A DNA stretch of 64,000 bases from Ascoidea rubescens DSM 1968 (taxonomy: Eukaryota; Ascomycota; Saccharomycetes; Ascoideales; Ascoideaceae). The DNA lies in assembly GCF_001661345.1 (NCBI RefSeq), contig NW_017962934.1, forward strand, positions 1-64,000, written 5' to 3'. Below are positions 24,258 through 36,137 of the stretch, one piece after another; positions within the stretch are counted from its first letter, which is position 1; the number at the start of each line of letters is the position of its first letter. The translations under genes were made by a program, and so were the position numbers. The notes under the pieces are model-generated. The model saw nothing but the letters and a program-made list of their open reading frames with translations, had not been told where the DNA came from and searched no databases.

Positions 24258-27200
24258 TCATTTGTGGTCTATGTATTCCAGCAAATGTATTTCAGCAATT
24301 CGAAATACCTCTCCTAGTTTAGAAAAGATGGAAAAATTAAACTCTTTTGAAAATATTTCATTAAAAAAAAACCCACCCGCTTTGATAATTTTGAAAGAGT
24401 TTTGAACGTTTCTGTATTGATTAGTTTCATAGCCAGGAACATCATCCTTCTCTGAAAATGAGGTTTCAAATGAATAATTTGACTGAAGAAATTGATAAAT
24501 TTTTGAAAATAAAAAGGAAATAGATTTATAATATTTCAAGTTCGCATAAACACATTCATCATTTATCAACCCCAAAGTGGTTAAATTTTTATCCCAACCA
24601 CTTGAAAAGTCAACCCTTTCAGTATCAGTTCTGTTTATCCCTTTGTCTATCATATAACAAAAGTTTTCAAATTGAAAACAAAATCTAAAAAGAAGAATGA
24701 AAACATCAAATAGTACTTGCAAATACAATGATAACATCCCACTTATGTTTTCCTTAAAAAAATTTTGGTTTTTAATTTTCCTTGCAACTTCCAAAATATA
24801 GTCAGGTTTTGTATTTACAGCCGGAGATGAAGAAAACTCTTTGATATTAATTTCTTGTTTTGATGCTATTTTAAAGTCAATAAGAAAATTGATTAAAATG
24901 TTAATTGAGAGGTCGAGAATTAATAAAGAATCCCTATTTCTACCTTCATACAACATTTCATTTGGATTTAGTGCAATATTGGTCTTGAGATTTGTGGTGG
25001 GCTCTTGAAAAATTTTATCAATGTCTGATTTGTGGTTATTCAAGGATAAAAAATAGTCGCCAAGAACAAGATTAGATATCTCTTCCGATTTACAAGACCA
25101 TATATTTCTCTTAATACAGTTTATATTAGCAAAGTTCGAGGTTAGCTGATTTAAAAGAACATAGTTATGAAGAATAATTGAATCGCGTCGGAGATAACTG
25201 TTTGATTGATCATCCTTGTTGTCAGAGTTATATTCTAAAAACAAGGCCCAGCAATTTATTGCATTGATTTGTTTGACATCTAGCTTATTAGTTTGCAAAG
25301 CCTGATCCAACCCAAATTGTAAACAAATTAATCCAAATTCAGATGTTTTGTAATCAATCTTGTTGTTTAGAATAATATCCCTTAATATGCTTTGAAAATT
25401 AAGATTGATTCTTTCGAATTGATTGTGAAATAATCTCATGAAATGCTTAAATTGTTCCACGTTCAAACATCGCCAAAACATTTCAAAATCAGGCAAAACA
25501 CACGTCATTTCTTCCACAGTGAGAATGTTTATCCCTTCAACCTTATAAAGCTGAAGCAAAAACGTTGACAAATTGAAAACTGTATATACCGTCCTTAGTT
25601 TTGATTGATAGATAAGATACTTTTCAAAATAACCAGAGTCGATAATAGTTGTTGAAGTTTCAGTTTCAAAATCTGAACTTTTGCCTTTATAATTGAAACT
25701 TAATTGGTTTAGTTTTGAAGTTTTTATTAAATCAATCAAAGCATTCACCTGATTTACCATTGATGATATTTCTGGGGTTTTCTGTCCAAATAGCCCATAG
25801 ATAGTACTTAAAGTAAGTGCTTGAATCAACCAAAGAGGAGATGAGTTATTGGGACCGGAAGAGTTCCTTTTGCGGATATCCAAGTAGACATGAATACATC
25901 TGCGCGAGGCCTCATACAAGTTTGAAGAGTCCGAGTAATCACCATTAATGGCAGCGCCGGTGGAAGCAAGTAATAATGGCAAGCAGACAATTGCAGCATC
26001 TTTCTCATCTTGAACTAATAAAGGATCTACTCCATTATTGATAATAACTGAGATGTTATAGTTATGTTCTTGTTCCCAGTGGCAATTGACTAATTTGAGC
26101 ATATTTGTTTCATTAAGAAAAAAATGGTGAATAAATGGAAAGTGATTCAAAAATTTCAGTTTAAAAATATGAACATAATTATTTAATTTCGAAACGGAAG
26201 GAATTTTGGGGGATGTTATCCCTCCAAAGGGATATTTTTTAATTGTATTGTAAACCTTTGATTGCAAAGATAAAGTGAAAAGTACTTTATTGGAGAAAGA
26301 AGCAGATTTATAATAAAATGAATCAGAAACCTCTTCTGGCATTTCATCTTCTAGTTTATTAGCAAAAATATTGGAGGAAATAGAAGATAAGGGAGAATTT
26401 TCATTAGTTGATTTGTTATTTAATTCAGTTAAAAAATCAATAGAATTCAGCCCTTTGGATGAAGGGAGAATATCATAATAAGAATAGCCATGCATTTCAC
26501 GATTTGAAGAAGTTTTGGGGATATCAACTTCATTATTAAATATATCTTTGATTAACCCATTATGAACGCGATCAATAGGTAAGATTGATGACTTTAAAGG
26601 TTTTTGCAAATAAATCTGTTTAATATTAGAATTGTCGGTTTGCTCAGAAAAAGATAATAGTGGGGTTGTGTTTGAGATATTCTTACTACTACCAATTTTT
26701 GAAAGAGAATAAGCATCTTCTATCGCCTGCTCATAGTTTTCAGTTATGGCCTTCAATCGAAAAAACCTATTATTCTTATCAGAAAAACATGAGTTTGTTT
26801 GATGCTGATTTTTGGAATGGTCAGAAAAATCAAGCTGTTTTGAATTATTAAAATCCTCTCCAAAATCATAAAACGAATAACCAAATAAAGAATCATCAAT
26901 CGTGCGTGAGCTTTGGCTGTAACCAAATGGATGATTCTCTAGATAATCAGATTTGGTAGAATTATTCAATTTGGAAAAATGAGGAGATGAAGAACCTGAA
27001 GAACTGACTTTCTGCATTTGATTTTTATAAGAAAGAACCCTGTTATGAATTTCTGCAATATTTGAGTTTCTTAAAAGATCATGAAGTTTAGAAAATGAAT
27101 TATCAGTTTGGTTCTTATGAGAAATCATCACTTTTTCATAATCATCAACATTATTATCAGCAAACCGTTCAGAATCATTGTAAGTTTGTAGGACATTTGT

Positions 27201-28877
27201 TAGCCACTCCTCAGCACCAGGAGACTCAACTCCATATATATTATAATCGCCATATAAATTATTTTGAGATGAAATTTCAAAATTCGGTTTGATTGAATCT
27301 GGCGGCAAATTTTCAATTGGAAGATTTTTTGTACTTATATAATCGAATTCAGAAATAGAGGTTTGGTTTTCTGCCGAATTGGGATTCACAAGTCCCAAAG
27401 AGTTTTGATTATTATTTTCCAAAGATAATTCAGGAACAACTTTTTGTGAATCTTTCAAAGCACCATCCAAAAAACCAGAATCAAGTGCAGTAAGTTGAGG
27501 TGTAGAGAACCCAATCGAGTCAACAAAATAATGTTCTTGAAAATGGTTTATTTCATTACTTGGTGAAAAATTCGAATTATCGGCTGGCATATTTAATCTT
27601 GGAATTGCATAATTTTCAGCACTTGCGGCCGAAAATGAAGCCCTTCGTTTTCTGGGGATTATTTCATTTGATATATTTTCATTTAAAGTTTCAAATTTGG
27701 AAAAAAGAGATTTAGGATAAGCGTTATTAAAAATTCCAGTGGGTGGGTTGTTCTCATTTGATTTTATTTTACCGGGTAAGTTTTGACTAATATTATTCTT
27801 CAGAATACTATTTTGGTTATCCCTTTCAGGCAACAGCTCAGGAAAAACTTTGTGCAAAACAGAATGGCGATTTGAATCACAGGACAGTATTGATTCTGTG
27901 CTATTTGATGACTTATCGCTAATTTGGCAATCTTCCTTTACCAGTCTTAAATTTGAATCAGTTTTAGAAAAACTACTATTGGAAACAGTTGAAAGGTCTG
28001 AGCTGGGTTTTTTGAGTTGCCTATGGAATTGATTTCGTTCAACTATAGAAGCAGGAACTTTTGCATTGGATCTTCTTCTCCTTAACCTTTTAACAGCATC
28101 AGCACAACCCCCATGCAATTTTTCGGCATGCCTAAGTAACAAATCTCTTCTGGAGAACTTTCGGTTACATACACCACATACAAACGGCTTTTCTTTAGTA
28201 TGAGACCTTTCATGTCTCTTTAAATGCTCTAGTCTGGCAAAAGATCTTAAACAAACGCCACATTGATATAGCCGAGGTTTTCCAGATGGGGTATAGCCAA
28301 GTACAGTGGAATTGTTGTGAGAGATCAACGGAAATGTTTGTTGATGATTCTGCTGCTGCAATTGTTGCTGCTGCTGCTGCTGTTGTTGTTGTTGCTGTTG
28401 TTGTTGCAGCTGTTGTTGTTGCAGCTGTTGTTGTTGTTGTTGTTGTTGTTGTTGAAAATTTTGCGGTATAAAATTCTGCTGTTCAAAATTCTGCTGTACA
28501 AAATCCTGCTGTTCAAGCTTTTGTTGTTGAAGCTGATGTTGATTGGGCAATAGTGACAGCAGTATACTGGAAGGAAGAGCTGAAAACTGAGAAGAAAATA
28601 AATTCGAAGCGCCCATATTTAAAGATTTGCAATTTGATGATGAAACTGAGTTGCTATTGTCCAGAAAAAAATGATTATTGTTTTGCTGCTGGAAGAGTGT
28701 GGGTGAATCCTGGTTATATTGAGAACTAAATTGTAAGTGTTGGACTTGTTGTAAATGAGTATTTTTCGCAATAGTTTCAACAAAAGACAAAGCAGTCCTA
28801 TCTTCTGTGCTGGCAGAAAGACAAATATTTGAGTTTTGGACCTGAGTTCCCTTTGATGTTTCTGCAGATTTGCTCAT
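24258..28877 (-). CDS. Adr1-like C2H2 zinc-finger transcription factor with fungal regulatory (MHR) domain
   Basis: This is a 1,539-residue protein starting at a clear ATG. Two adjacent C2H2 fingers at about 200-258 ([17 protein letters not shown], then [17 protein letters not shown]) have the [16 protein letters not shown] pattern of the yeast Adr1 family, followed by a basic RRRRS patch. Before them is a polyglutamine tract at about 141-176, with QQNF-type repeats just upstream. A Ser/Asn-rich linker leads to a helical region from about 905 onward that resembles the fungal-specific transcription factor domain. Adr1 activates genes for glycerol, ethanol and fatty-acid use when glucose is scarce. 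Similarity outside the fingers is too weak to claim orthology. The 2.1 kb upstream holds no other good gene and could house long regulatory sequence. Confidence 0.8.
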   Translation of the reverse strand: MSKSAETSKGTQVQNSNICLSASTEDRTALSFVETIAKNTHLQQVQHLQFSSQYNQDSPTLFQQQNNNHFFLDNSNSVSSSNCKSLNMGASNLFSSQFSALPSSILLSLLPNQHQLQQQKLEQQDFVQQNFEQQNFIPQNFQQQQQQQQQQLQQQQLQQQQQQQQQQQQQQQLQQQNHQQTFPLISHNNSTVLGYTPSGKPRLYQCGVCLRSFARLEHLKRHERSHTKEKPFVCGVCNRKFSRRDLLLRHAEKLHGGCADAVKRLRRRRSNAKVPASIVERNQFHRQLKKPSSDLSTVSNSSFSKTDSNLRLVKEDCQISDKSSNSTESILSCDSNRHSVLHKVFPELLPERDNQNSILKNNISQNLPGKIKSNENNPPTGIFNNAYPKSLFSKFETLNENISNEIIPRKRRASFSAASAENYAIPRLNMPADNSNFSPSNEINHFQEHYFVDSIGFSTPQLTALDSGFLDGALKDSQKVVPELSLENNNQNSLGLVNPNSAENQTSISEFDYISTKNLPIENLPPDSIKPNFEISSQNNLYGDYNIYGVESPGAEEWLTNVLQTYNDSERFADNNVDDYEKVMISHKNQTDNSFSKLHDLLRNSNIAEIHNRVLSYKNQMQKVSSSGSSSPHFSKLNNSTKSDYLENHPFGYSQSSRTIDDSLFGYSFYDFGEDFNNSKQLDFSDHSKNQHQTNSCFSDKNNRFFRLKAITENYEQAIEDAYSLSKIGSSKNISNTTPLLSFSEQTDNSNIKQIYLQKPLKSSILPIDRVHNGLIKDIFNNEVDIPKTSSNREMHGYSYYDILPSSKGLNSIDFLTELNNKSTNENSPLSSISSNIFANKLEDEMPEEVSDSFYYKSASFSNKVLFTLSLQSKVYNTIKKYPFGGITSPKIPSVSKLNNYVHIFKLKFLNHFPFIHHFFLNETNMLKLVNCHWEQEHNYNISVIINNGVDPLLVQDEKDAAIVCLPLLLASTGAAINGDYSDSSNLYEASRRCIHVYLDIRKRNSSGPNNSSPLWLIQALTLSTIYGLFGQKTPEISSMVNQVNALIDLIKTSKLNQLSFNYKGKSSDFETETSTTIIDSGYFEKYLIYQSKLRTVYTVFNLSTFLLQLYKVEGINILTVEEMTCVLPDFEMFWRCLNVEQFKHFMRLFHNQFERINLNFQSILRDIILNNKIDYKTSEFGLICLQFGLDQALQTNKLDVKQINAINCWALFLEYNSDNKDDQSNSYLRRDSIILHNYVLLNQLTSNFANINCIKRNIWSCKSEEISNLVLGDYFLSLNNHKSDIDKIFQEPTTNLKTNIALNPNEMLYEGRNRDSLLILDLSINILINFLIDFKIASKQEINIKEFSSSPAVNTKPDYILEVARKIKNQNFFKENISGMLSLYLQVLFDVFILLFRFCFQFENFCYMIDKGINRTDTERVDFSSGWDKNLTTLGLINDECVYANLKYYKSISFLFSKIYQFLQSNYSFETSFSEKDDVPGYETNQYRNVQNSFKIIKAGGFFFNEIFSKEFNFSIFSKLGEVFRIAEIHLLEYIDHK
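28350..28454 (-). repeat. Polyglutamine-coding CAG/CAA trinucleotide tract
   Basis: This is an in-frame run of CAA and CAG codons encoding about 35 mostly Gln residues with occasional Leu, inside the Adr1-like factor. CAG is commoner at one end and CAA at the other. It is followed by short QQNF-type units up to about 28,518. Such tracts change length easily and can act as activation or condensation segments. Confidence 0.9.
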
Positions 28878-31013
28878 GGTATGTGATTGAGATGAGGAGG
28901 AGAATAAAATGGAGGAAAAAACTAGTAAAAAATCTTCTTTAATAAAAAAAGAATTTTTTTACCCTATTATAGTATATGGCGAGTGGTATTGTTCTTACCA
29001 AGAAAGTAAAAAGACAATAGTAAGATAATCCTTAGTGAGCTATTGAAATGTTATTGGAATCCAGAAAAACAGTGTGATATGGGGAAGTAAGTAATTCGGA
29101 AGCTTGGAACATGTAGGGTAGTCAAAACAGCCCCACACTATAATTACCCGGCACACAACTTAATAGGATTCCATTGGAAAAACTATTAGCAAGTCTCACG
29201 CATAAAATGGAGGCACCTGACTGATAATATACCGGTGTAGCACTCGAATCCTCTAATTCGCGGTTCAAAATGCTTCATTCGATTCCTGTAAATGCTATAA
29301 ATAGGTTCAATAATATTTAAACAAGCAGGTAATTAAAGTAAATGTTATACCCGCAATGGAATTGGTTTACATTAGGTATCCCAACCATAAGGGGATAATT
29401 TAGAGAAATCAATTGAACCATTTTGCAACCTCACTAAAATAAAATCAATTTCCAATTACCTTTTGTGGAAAATTACGAAGCTTTCGGAATACCAATGTTT
29501 GAACAACAAGGGGTAAACATTTCATTTGCCTTTCGAACAACGGAAATAAAGCACGCCGCAACCAAAAAACCCAACTGCACAAGCAATTTGCTTATCTTGA
29601 AAAGTTAACCAGACAAAGAATTTCAAGCCATTTAAAAGTGATTCCGTTAGTAGTAGGATATTGAAGTCCGCCGAAATCTGATAGTTTCCTTAATGGTTCC
29701 GTAATCCATTTTCGTTATTTGAAAAGCGAATGAAATGTCTACCCCTCGTTGTCCAACTGCTGCTAACAGGGGAAAATCATCCAGCTTAAATACTATTACC
29801 ACTGATTTAGTCAAGACAATCTAAGTTAAAGCCTATACATTTTTGTGCTGGAAAACCACTGGACATGCCTTTCAATCAAGCCTTTATTCCTCCACTTCTG
29901 GAATAGACACACATAGAACTTAATAGAAGACACTCTCCTAACGGTCTCTATGAAGTGGATGAGATCCCAGATAGTATTCCTTGGTAGCTAAAAGCAGATT
30001 TTCAACCTTCAGGATTTCGCCAACAGAAATCTTACAGAAGGTTCGGAAAAACAGACTCAACCTTTAGTAGGTGTTGTGACCACCATTTTTCTTTTGACAA
30101 GCCAACACAGTGCAATAATCAACATTTTGGAAATACTAATAAAAAGAAATTTGGTGTTGATTAGGTCCATGCTTTAGAGATTTTTGGAACCGGCTTGGTT
30201 TATGACGAAGATTCAACTGTAAATACAAAACTGTCAGGAAGCCCCCACACTGTTTGATTAAGTACTCTGAATCCCACAACAAATTCACAACTTCTTTCAA
30301 TCACTTACAGTAGTTACATTACATGATCAAATTTAATTAGGAAACTTCAAGAGAAATATTGTGTAAGAACCAATCCACCTCTCACACAAGTTTTTTCCTA
30401 CTTTGAAAAATTTTGTTGTAAATTTTTTGATGGGAGTTTTATGAAAAAAGTTATAAATTTCTTGAGGAACCCAGACTATAAATTTGTTCTAGTCAATCAC
30501 TCTTATTTTATTTGACTTAATGATTGAATGTTAACTAGAAAATTGGCAAAAGAAAGAAAACAAATAATAAAACAGCAATGAATGAATAAATGAGATCAAT
30601 GAATGAGATAAATGAATGAGATGGCTAAATGCCGGATTTTATCCTCTCATATTTTTTTTATATATGTTAAATATTGATGATACACAAAATTTATTTGTCG
30701 AATTTAATTTGGATGATGATAGCTTTTCTTCGTTTTACTTAAATTATTAGTTTCTTAACAGATCATTTTGTGGAGGTTGTTTGATTAATAAATAGTTTAA
30801 GTTTAATTTGTGCTGGAAAGATTTTAGCAGTGAAATGAATGCTAGTTGGAAAGTTATGATTTGAATTGGCACTTAACACTACTTTATATATTTTGATTTG
30901 AGCGTTTATTAGTAAATAATTAGAATTCAATTTAAATCGACTTTTATATTTAATTAGAAGTACATCAATCAAATGAACAGTATATTCTAAAGAAAGTTGC
31001 AAACTGAAAAGAA
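28878..31013. other. Intergenic region upstream of the Adr1-like gene
   Basis: About 2.1 kb lies between the start of the zinc-finger gene and the 3' end of the permease gene. The middle (about 29,735-30,257) contains a decayed coding-like frame, listed separately. The rest is AT-rich with GAATGA-like short repeats near 30,570-30,620. Short minus-strand open stretches near 30,763-31,002 have low-complexity composition and look like chance. Confidence 0.5.
29735..30257 (+). pseudogene. Relict coding sequence of unknown origin
   Basis: From an ATG at 29,735 a Ser/Thr-rich peptide (MSTPRCPTAANRGKSSSL) is readable for about 28 codons. In a different frame, 29,818 to 30,257 reads as protein-like sequence interrupted by only a few stops. 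It has well-mixed residues and stretches such as HFCAGKPLDMPF, GLYEVDEIPDSIPW and LEIFGTGLVYDEDST. Noncoding DNA this AT-rich normally gives far more stops and lower complexity. I do not recognise the family. A dead host gene is likeliest; an old mobile-element piece is possible. Confidence 0.35.
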
Positions 31014-32918
31014 TTATACACTTTTATTATCTCTATAATAAGCCTCTTCCTCAGCATCAATCACATCTTTATAAGAATATAAATCCATTTCTTCAAAAGA
31101 TATAATCTTAGATTTGAAAAAATACTTATATCCAAAATATAAAATAAAAAATATTGGAATGCCAATGTAAGCACTGATAAAAGTTTGATAATCAAATCGA
31201 GATCCAAGACCATAATCCAAGAAAACAGAGTAGTTTTTCAAAAACAATAAAATGATAATAAAAGAAAGAGCAAAATACGATGAATATGGAGAGCCAAAAG
31301 CAGTATAATACATTTCTGTTTTTCTTTCAATACCCTGCACTTTTACTGCTTTAACAAATCGAAGATGACATATCAAAATGCCAGCATAATTCAACAATAC
31401 AAAAACAGTTACCACATTTACAAAATATTGATAAATCTTTTTTGATGATTCAGTTGAGTTCATATAACCAAGAACATAAAACATGCCACAAAACCCAAGA
31501 GCATTATAAGGAATACCCTTCTTGTTTGTTTGAGAAAAAACCTTAGGTGCCATTCCATTAACCGCTAGCCCATAGAGCGCCCTTATAGCAACATATAATT
31601 CCGTATTAGAAGATGTAAAAACAAAAATTAATATACAAGCATTAATTATATGAGGAAGAACTGGAATACCGGCGTTTCTAATCGCAACCACAAAAGGAGA
31701 AGAAGCAGCAGAAGACCGAAAGGAAACAATTGAAGTATAAAGATTGGGATCATCATATGAAAGAATCATTCCCAAAAACAAAACCAAAAAAATATAAACT
31801 GGTCCAATTGTCCAAAATATAAGATTGTGAGCTCTATAAATATTTTTCCTTATTGGAGATTCTGTTTCGCCTAGTGCAATTCCATATAACTCAAAGCCAA
31901 ATAAAGCAAAAATAGAGGGTTGAAAAGATGCAAAAAATGCAGCAGCTTTACCATTACTTCCTTCAAGAGTTTTGTATGGAGCAAAAGCACCTGGATCATT
32001 CCAAAACTGAAAACCGATTGTTTTGTGTTCCGGATTACCTCCAATTGTCAAAACCAAAGAAAAAAGTGTTAATCCAACAATAACAGTTATTTTAAACAGA
32101 GCAAAAAACCTAATAAATATGGCATATGAATTCACGGCTAAATAGTTTGTTGAAATGTCAGCGATCATTATTATTGTAATCCAAACTGCTGGATTAACAG
32201 TATCTCTATCAACCCAATAGCCAATTGCAGATGAGGCAGCGCTCATCTGAGATGGTCCAAGAATAAGATATTTAAACAAAAATGTATACCCAACTGCAAA
32301 ACCAAATGCAGGCTCCACATACCTAGAGGCATATCCAGCAAATCCATCTGGTAAAGGTATATATGTCGCCATTTCACAGAGAGAGGAGAGTACAATGTAT
32401 AGAGTAACCACTCCAAAAATAAAAGTTAAAAGTAAGGTGGCAGGTCCACCAGTAAATAATGCCAGTCCTACCATTATTGTGATACCTGAGCCTATTGTTC
32501 CACAAAACGAAAGAGCAGCTAAATCATAATATTTTAATTTATGGACAAGTTTATGACCCTCTGTTATCGCTAAAGGTTGTTGTGATGTAATTTGGTGTAA
32601 TTCGTAGGAAACTTGGCGATATAAAGTAGAAGAGGTGGATGTTGTGTTCAAAGATCGATTTTCAATCGTATTTTCAGATTCCAAACCAGGTAGAGAATTT
32701 ATCCTATCTTCAGTTCTGATAGAATTTTTATTTTCTTTTAATGATTCTTGATGATCTAAGCCAACGAAAGACTCTAAGTCAGAGTTTGATAAAGGAGGAT
32801 GAAATTTAAAAAATGAATTGAATGAATTTTTTCTTCTAAGGTGTGGAGAATCTTCTTCTCCATCCTCGACTGCATTTTCAGATATCGAAGTCTTTCTTGA
32901 AGAAAACTGATTCGCCAT
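31014..32918 (-). CDS. Amino-acid permease of the yeast amino-acid transporter (YAT/APC) family
   Basis: This is a 634-residue membrane protein with a hydrophilic, Ser/Glu-rich cytoplasmic N-terminus of about 125 residues and then about twelve hydrophobic segments. The first segment carries the family's helix-breaking glycine motif (GTIGSGITIMVG at about 140). The middle has SQMSAASSAIGYWV and FGFELYGIALGETESP, the latter matching the YAT consensus around helix 6 (ExxGxxxGExxxP). The LYVAIRALYGLAVNGMAPKVF stretch before helix 9 is also typical. It should import amino acids by proton symport at the plasma membrane. Substrate specificity cannot be read from this. The C-terminal tail is short and acidic. 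The start ATG is unambiguous. Confidence 0.9.
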   Translation of the reverse strand: MANQFSSRKTSISENAVEDGEEDSPHLRRKNSFNSFFKFHPPLSNSDLESFVGLDHQESLKENKNSIRTEDRINSLPGLESENTIENRSLNTTSTSSTLYRQVSYELHQITSQQPLAITEGHKLVHKLKYYDLAALSFCGTIGSGITIMVGLALFTGGPATLLLTFIFGVVTLYIVLSSLCEMATYIPLPDGFAGYASRYVEPAFGFAVGYTFLFKYLILGPSQMSAASSAIGYWVDRDTVNPAVWITIIMIADISTNYLAVNSYAIFIRFFALFKITVIVGLTLFSLVLTIGGNPEHKTIGFQFWNDPGAFAPYKTLEGSNGKAAAFFASFQPSIFALFGFELYGIALGETESPIRKNIYRAHNLIFWTIGPVYIFLVLFLGMILSYDDPNLYTSIVSFRSSAASSPFVVAIRNAGIPVLPHIINACILIFVFTSSNTELYVAIRALYGLAVNGMAPKVFSQTNKKGIPYNALGFCGMFYVLGYMNSTESSKKIYQYFVNVVTVFVLLNYAGILICHLRFVKAVKVQGIERKTEMYYTAFGSPYSSYFALSFIIILLFLKNYSVFLDYGLGSRFDYQTFISAYIGIPIFFILYFGYKYFFKSKIISFEEMDLYSYKDVIDAEEEAYYRDNKSV

Positions 32919-33169
32919 AAAGATATATAATCCTAGAAAATTACTTATACCAAAGAGGAAGATATGAGAAAAGAGAGAGAAGCTCTATATCAAATACGAG
33001 TCATCTAAATCCAAGTATTTCTATCATTTTCAGGATTAAACAATTTATAAAATCTTTTTCTATGCTCCGATCATCTTTAGAACTTTTATACATTCTGCAC
33101 TGGATATTAAAATGTTAACTTAAACGAATCTAGAATTAACAGAATAATAAAAGTAATAAAAACAAACAA

Positions 33170-33412
33170 TCAAAAAATAAAACTTAACATAGCAAGAGTA
33201 CCGTAAATGTTCTTCAACAGGACAGCTCTTCTATGTATTAGAATATCTAATTGTTTAACACTAATGGGTCTCATTAAGCGAGAATATTCATTAACATTTA
33301 AGAAGCCAAAAATTACTAACATATGATGATCATCTGTTAATAGAACCGAATCATCAGATAATGGCTGAAAAAATAGCAGATCCAACAAACTAACAAATTT
33401 GTACTTGTCCAT
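33170..33412 (-). CDS. Doubtful small ORF, hypothetical protein
   Basis: This is an ATG-started 80-codon frame with balanced composition (for example LLDLLFFQPLSDD, NVNEYSRLMRPI and QLDILIHRRAVLLKN), unusual for chance ORFs in DNA this AT-rich. It is mostly hydrophobic with charged spacers and has no signal peptide or known motif that I can see. It could be a genuine small gene upstream of the permease, or an accident. Confidence 0.3.
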   Translation of the reverse strand: MDKYKFVSLLDLLFFQPLSDDSVLLTDDHHMLVIFGFLNVNEYSRLMRPISVKQLDILIHRRAVLLKNIYGTLAMLSFIF

Positions 33413-34183
33413 CAGTCTGGATATTTTTTAGTGGTCAAACATTATAAATGTTAGGTTTCTACAAAAAAATACAATAGAAAATATGTCCTAGATGCTAGTT
33501 TTTACAATTGGTTGCACAAGAAACGAGCGCTTTTTACAAGCATAGCAGCACCAACAACGAATCACTATAGGGTTGCCGAGTTCTCTCCAAAACCACAATT
33601 TAGGTGTCTCTTATTGAATGGTCTATATGGAACTAGTAGCTGATGACCTATGTTATAATCTCTATTGGAGCACATCATATTTGATATCTTGGTTTTACTC
33701 ATATTTCTTAACTTTCAATTGTGTTGATTTAGTTAGTTTTATTCTGTTTTTTTTTTTTGGTTTTTGATTAATCAATGACAGTAGTATTTTATTTCATCAA
33801 TAGGCATTGTCAATCGTGCGCCAAAAATTTAAAATTTTGGCTTGGAACTTGCTTTAACAGTTTACAGCTTGCTCTCAAAACTGACAAAAGATACTGTACC
33901 AACAGTAGACACGAAAAATACAATTACAACACTTTTTCAGGAACAACATAAAGTGCAATTTTCAGACAATTGGAACTTGTCGATTTAATGAGAAATCAAT
34001 AACTTATTTCTTTGCAAAAGCGAGAAATTACTACATTAGAACAAAGTTCACTTGAAGGTATAATTGAAATATGCAAGCAGAATCCAATAATAACTGTTAT
34101 AGCAAGTTCATGATAATTTATCAAGGTGATCCTTTTGCTGGAAATGGTGTTATGTTGTAATAATTAGCTAATGCTTAGATAAT

Positions 34184-34199
34184 CCCCCCGAGGAGGGGG
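34184..34199. repeat. Short GC-rich hairpin
   Basis: A run of six C, then GAGGA, then five G can form a 5-bp all-GC stem with a five-base loop in otherwise AT-rich intergenic DNA. It is too far from either neighbouring gene end to be called a terminator. Function unknown. Confidence 0.3.
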
Positions 34200-34910
34200 T
34201 ACTAATCTTTCTAGGTTTTAATACACAATAGGTCTTGATAATATAATGGATTCACTTCAGCACAGGGATTATATTTGAAATCTGAAAAATTCAGTCATCA
34301 TAATAAGCAAATATATTTTAAGATAACTTAACTATATACTTATATTAATGATTTATATTCTCTTTTTACAGGTTATATTTTAAAGGAGAGCTCAGTTTCT
34401 TTATATACTGATAGAGCAATGATTATCAACAAAAGTCGTAGTGGCCGTAGCCTTAACATGGGACAGTGCCCCACCCCCTCCTGCCTCTTCTGCTCAACAA
34501 ACTGTAGCATTTGATATGAATTTTTTTTTAAATTGATCTTAACAAGAGTCTCTATGTCCCATTTTTAAGGCTTCTGCTGTAAATTCTATGAAGGGAGTTG
34601 AAGGCAGAGTTGCAAACTTTTTGTGAAACTCATAGTACACATGTGAGAATTTCGTCGCGAAAAAATGCAGCTTTACTTCAGTTTGCTGACAAGAAATATA
34701 TCTTGCGAAATTTTTTTCGTGCAGAATTTGTTTTGCAAAGAGACTCGTTCTGATCCAAACTATCTCTACTTTAGTATATATCATTCATTCATATCATCAC
34801 CGTTGTATTTCTCAATAAAAAGTTGCCCGCAATTAGTAATCATATTCAGCTGAAAGATCTTATTTTGGTTTTGCACTATTTCTACCTTTCATTTTGATAA
34901 ATTTATTTTT

Positions 34911-36137
34911 ATGTCAATGTGTCCAGAAAGCTCCTCTTTTGATTCTGATGATTTAATTTCCAAAACCCTCAATAATCTTTTATTCAGTGAATCGTTGGCT
35001 GTTAATCATTTACACGAGCAGTACAAATTTTCACCTTGGTCAATTAATCTGTTTCATTATTCACTACATTCAATTAAAAAAACTTTGCAATCCAATGGAA
35101 AAATAGTTGTTTCTGGCATTGGAAAAAGTTATAAGCTTGCGAAAAAAATGGTTGCAACTCTATCTTCATTTTCGATTAATTCAGCTGCTCTTCACCCTGT
35201 TGAAGCTTTGCATGGTGATTTAGGTGTGATTAAAGAAGGAGATGCACTTATTGTTATTAGTTCTTCTGGTAACTCAATAGAAATATCACAATTACTAAAT
35301 CATGTTGATAATGAAGTTAAAATTATTTTATTAACTTGTCAAAGAAACTCAAAATTAGAAAGAAATGAAAAAGTGAACAGTCTTATATATGCCGAATTAC
35401 CTTTTTCATGCAAAGAAGAAAATGTTTATGGTATAAATGCACCAACGATTAGCACTACATTGTTGATGATTTTAGCCGATTGTTTTTCTGTTTGCTTATT
35501 CAAATCTTTAACAAATGACGACGACGAGAGGAAAATATTGTTTGGCAATAAGCATCCTGGAGGTGCAATAGGTGAAGCTTACAATTCACAGATGTCCGCT
35601 ATAGATCCCGAACCAACTTTTAAAGAATATTTTCTTGAACCTAATTTGAGTTCCAGTCAATCCTCAACTACCGATTTTGATATTTTTTCATCTGAAAACC
35701 AATCTATCACCTCTGCCTGTTATTCACCAAATGAAGGATTGAAAAAAAATTCAAAACCTGATAGTTTTCAAACTAATATCGAACTATCCTTTGATTTTGA
35801 TTATTCTTCTCAATTTGTTATTGATTATTCTTTGTCTAGAATGATTCACTGTGAAAAAAATAAAGCCAAAATGTTTTACTCTGAAAATTTCAGAAATCAA
35901 ATTCTTGAACATTTCAATATTGAATCTGAATTAAAATTTCTTCAGACGGTTTGTTCAACCGACTTTATTGTTGATTATGATTATAAATCAGGTTTATCTT
36001 TTGCAGCCAGATCACTGGAATTATTGCGCACGTACAATCTTTGTAATGATTCGTATGGATTAAATGAAAATGACGCTCGGTTAAAAGAACTTAATTGGAG
36101 GCTTTGCAATATTTTCAAAAGAGTTGTAACTAATTAA
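34911..36137 (+). CDS. SIS-domain sugar-phosphate isomerase, KdsD/GutQ (arabinose-5-phosphate isomerase) like
   Basis: This protein has 408 residues. The N-terminal half is a SIS fold: GKIVVSGIGKSYKLAKK at about 63, HPVEALHGDLG at about 100, the phosphate-binding VISSSGNS at about 119, and the diagnostic HPGGAIG at about 215. These match bacterial KdsD/KpsF/GutQ, which interconvert ribulose-5-phosphate and arabinose-5-phosphate. The bacterial enzymes carry a C-terminal CBS pair. Here the last 185 residues are instead Ser/Asp/Phe-rich with no CBS pattern I can see. Fungi make no lipopolysaccharide, so the role is open: pentose-phosphate side reaction, D-arabinose metabolism or sugar-phosphate sensing. 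The ATG opens MSMCPESSSF, with no targeting signal. Confidence 0.8.
   Translation: MSMCPESSSFDSDDLISKTLNNLLFSESLAVNHLHEQYKFSPWSINLFHYSLHSIKKTLQSNGKIVVSGIGKSYKLAKKMVATLSSFSINSAALHPVEALHGDLGVIKEGDALIVISSSGNSIEISQLLNHVDNEVKIILLTCQRNSKLERNEKVNSLIYAELPFSCKEENVYGINAPTISTTLLMILADCFSVCLFKSLTNDDDERKILFGNKHPGGAIGEAYNSQMSAIDPEPTFKEYFLEPNLSSSQSSTTDFDIFSSENQSITSACYSPNEGLKKNSKPDSFQTNIELSFDFDYSSQFVIDYSLSRMIHCEKNKAKMFYSENFRNQILEHFNIESELKFLQTVCSTDFIVDYDYKSGLSFAARSLELLRTYNLCNDSYGLNENDARLKELNWRLCNIFKRVVTN

Larger units (their letters stand above)
32919..34910. other. Divergent intergenic region, permease to sugar isomerase
   Basis: Two kilobases lie between the permease start (minus) and the SIS-domain gene start (plus). 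The region contains one doubtful 80-codon minus-strand ORF (33,170-33,412), a T-rich run near 33,750 and a small GC-rich hairpin at 34,184-34,199. I see no tRNA or repeat. Both flanking promoters should lie in its ends. Confidence 0.5.

Noticed and set aside
28286-28553. Leu- and Val-rich ORFs opposite the polyglutamine tract
   Set aside because: They are mirror images of the CAG/CAA repeat in the real gene, with no independent support.
34184-34199. Transcription terminator
   Set aside because: The hairpin is short, lies about 700 bases from the nearest start codon and over 1 kb from other genes, and hairpin terminators are not expected for fungal Pol II genes.
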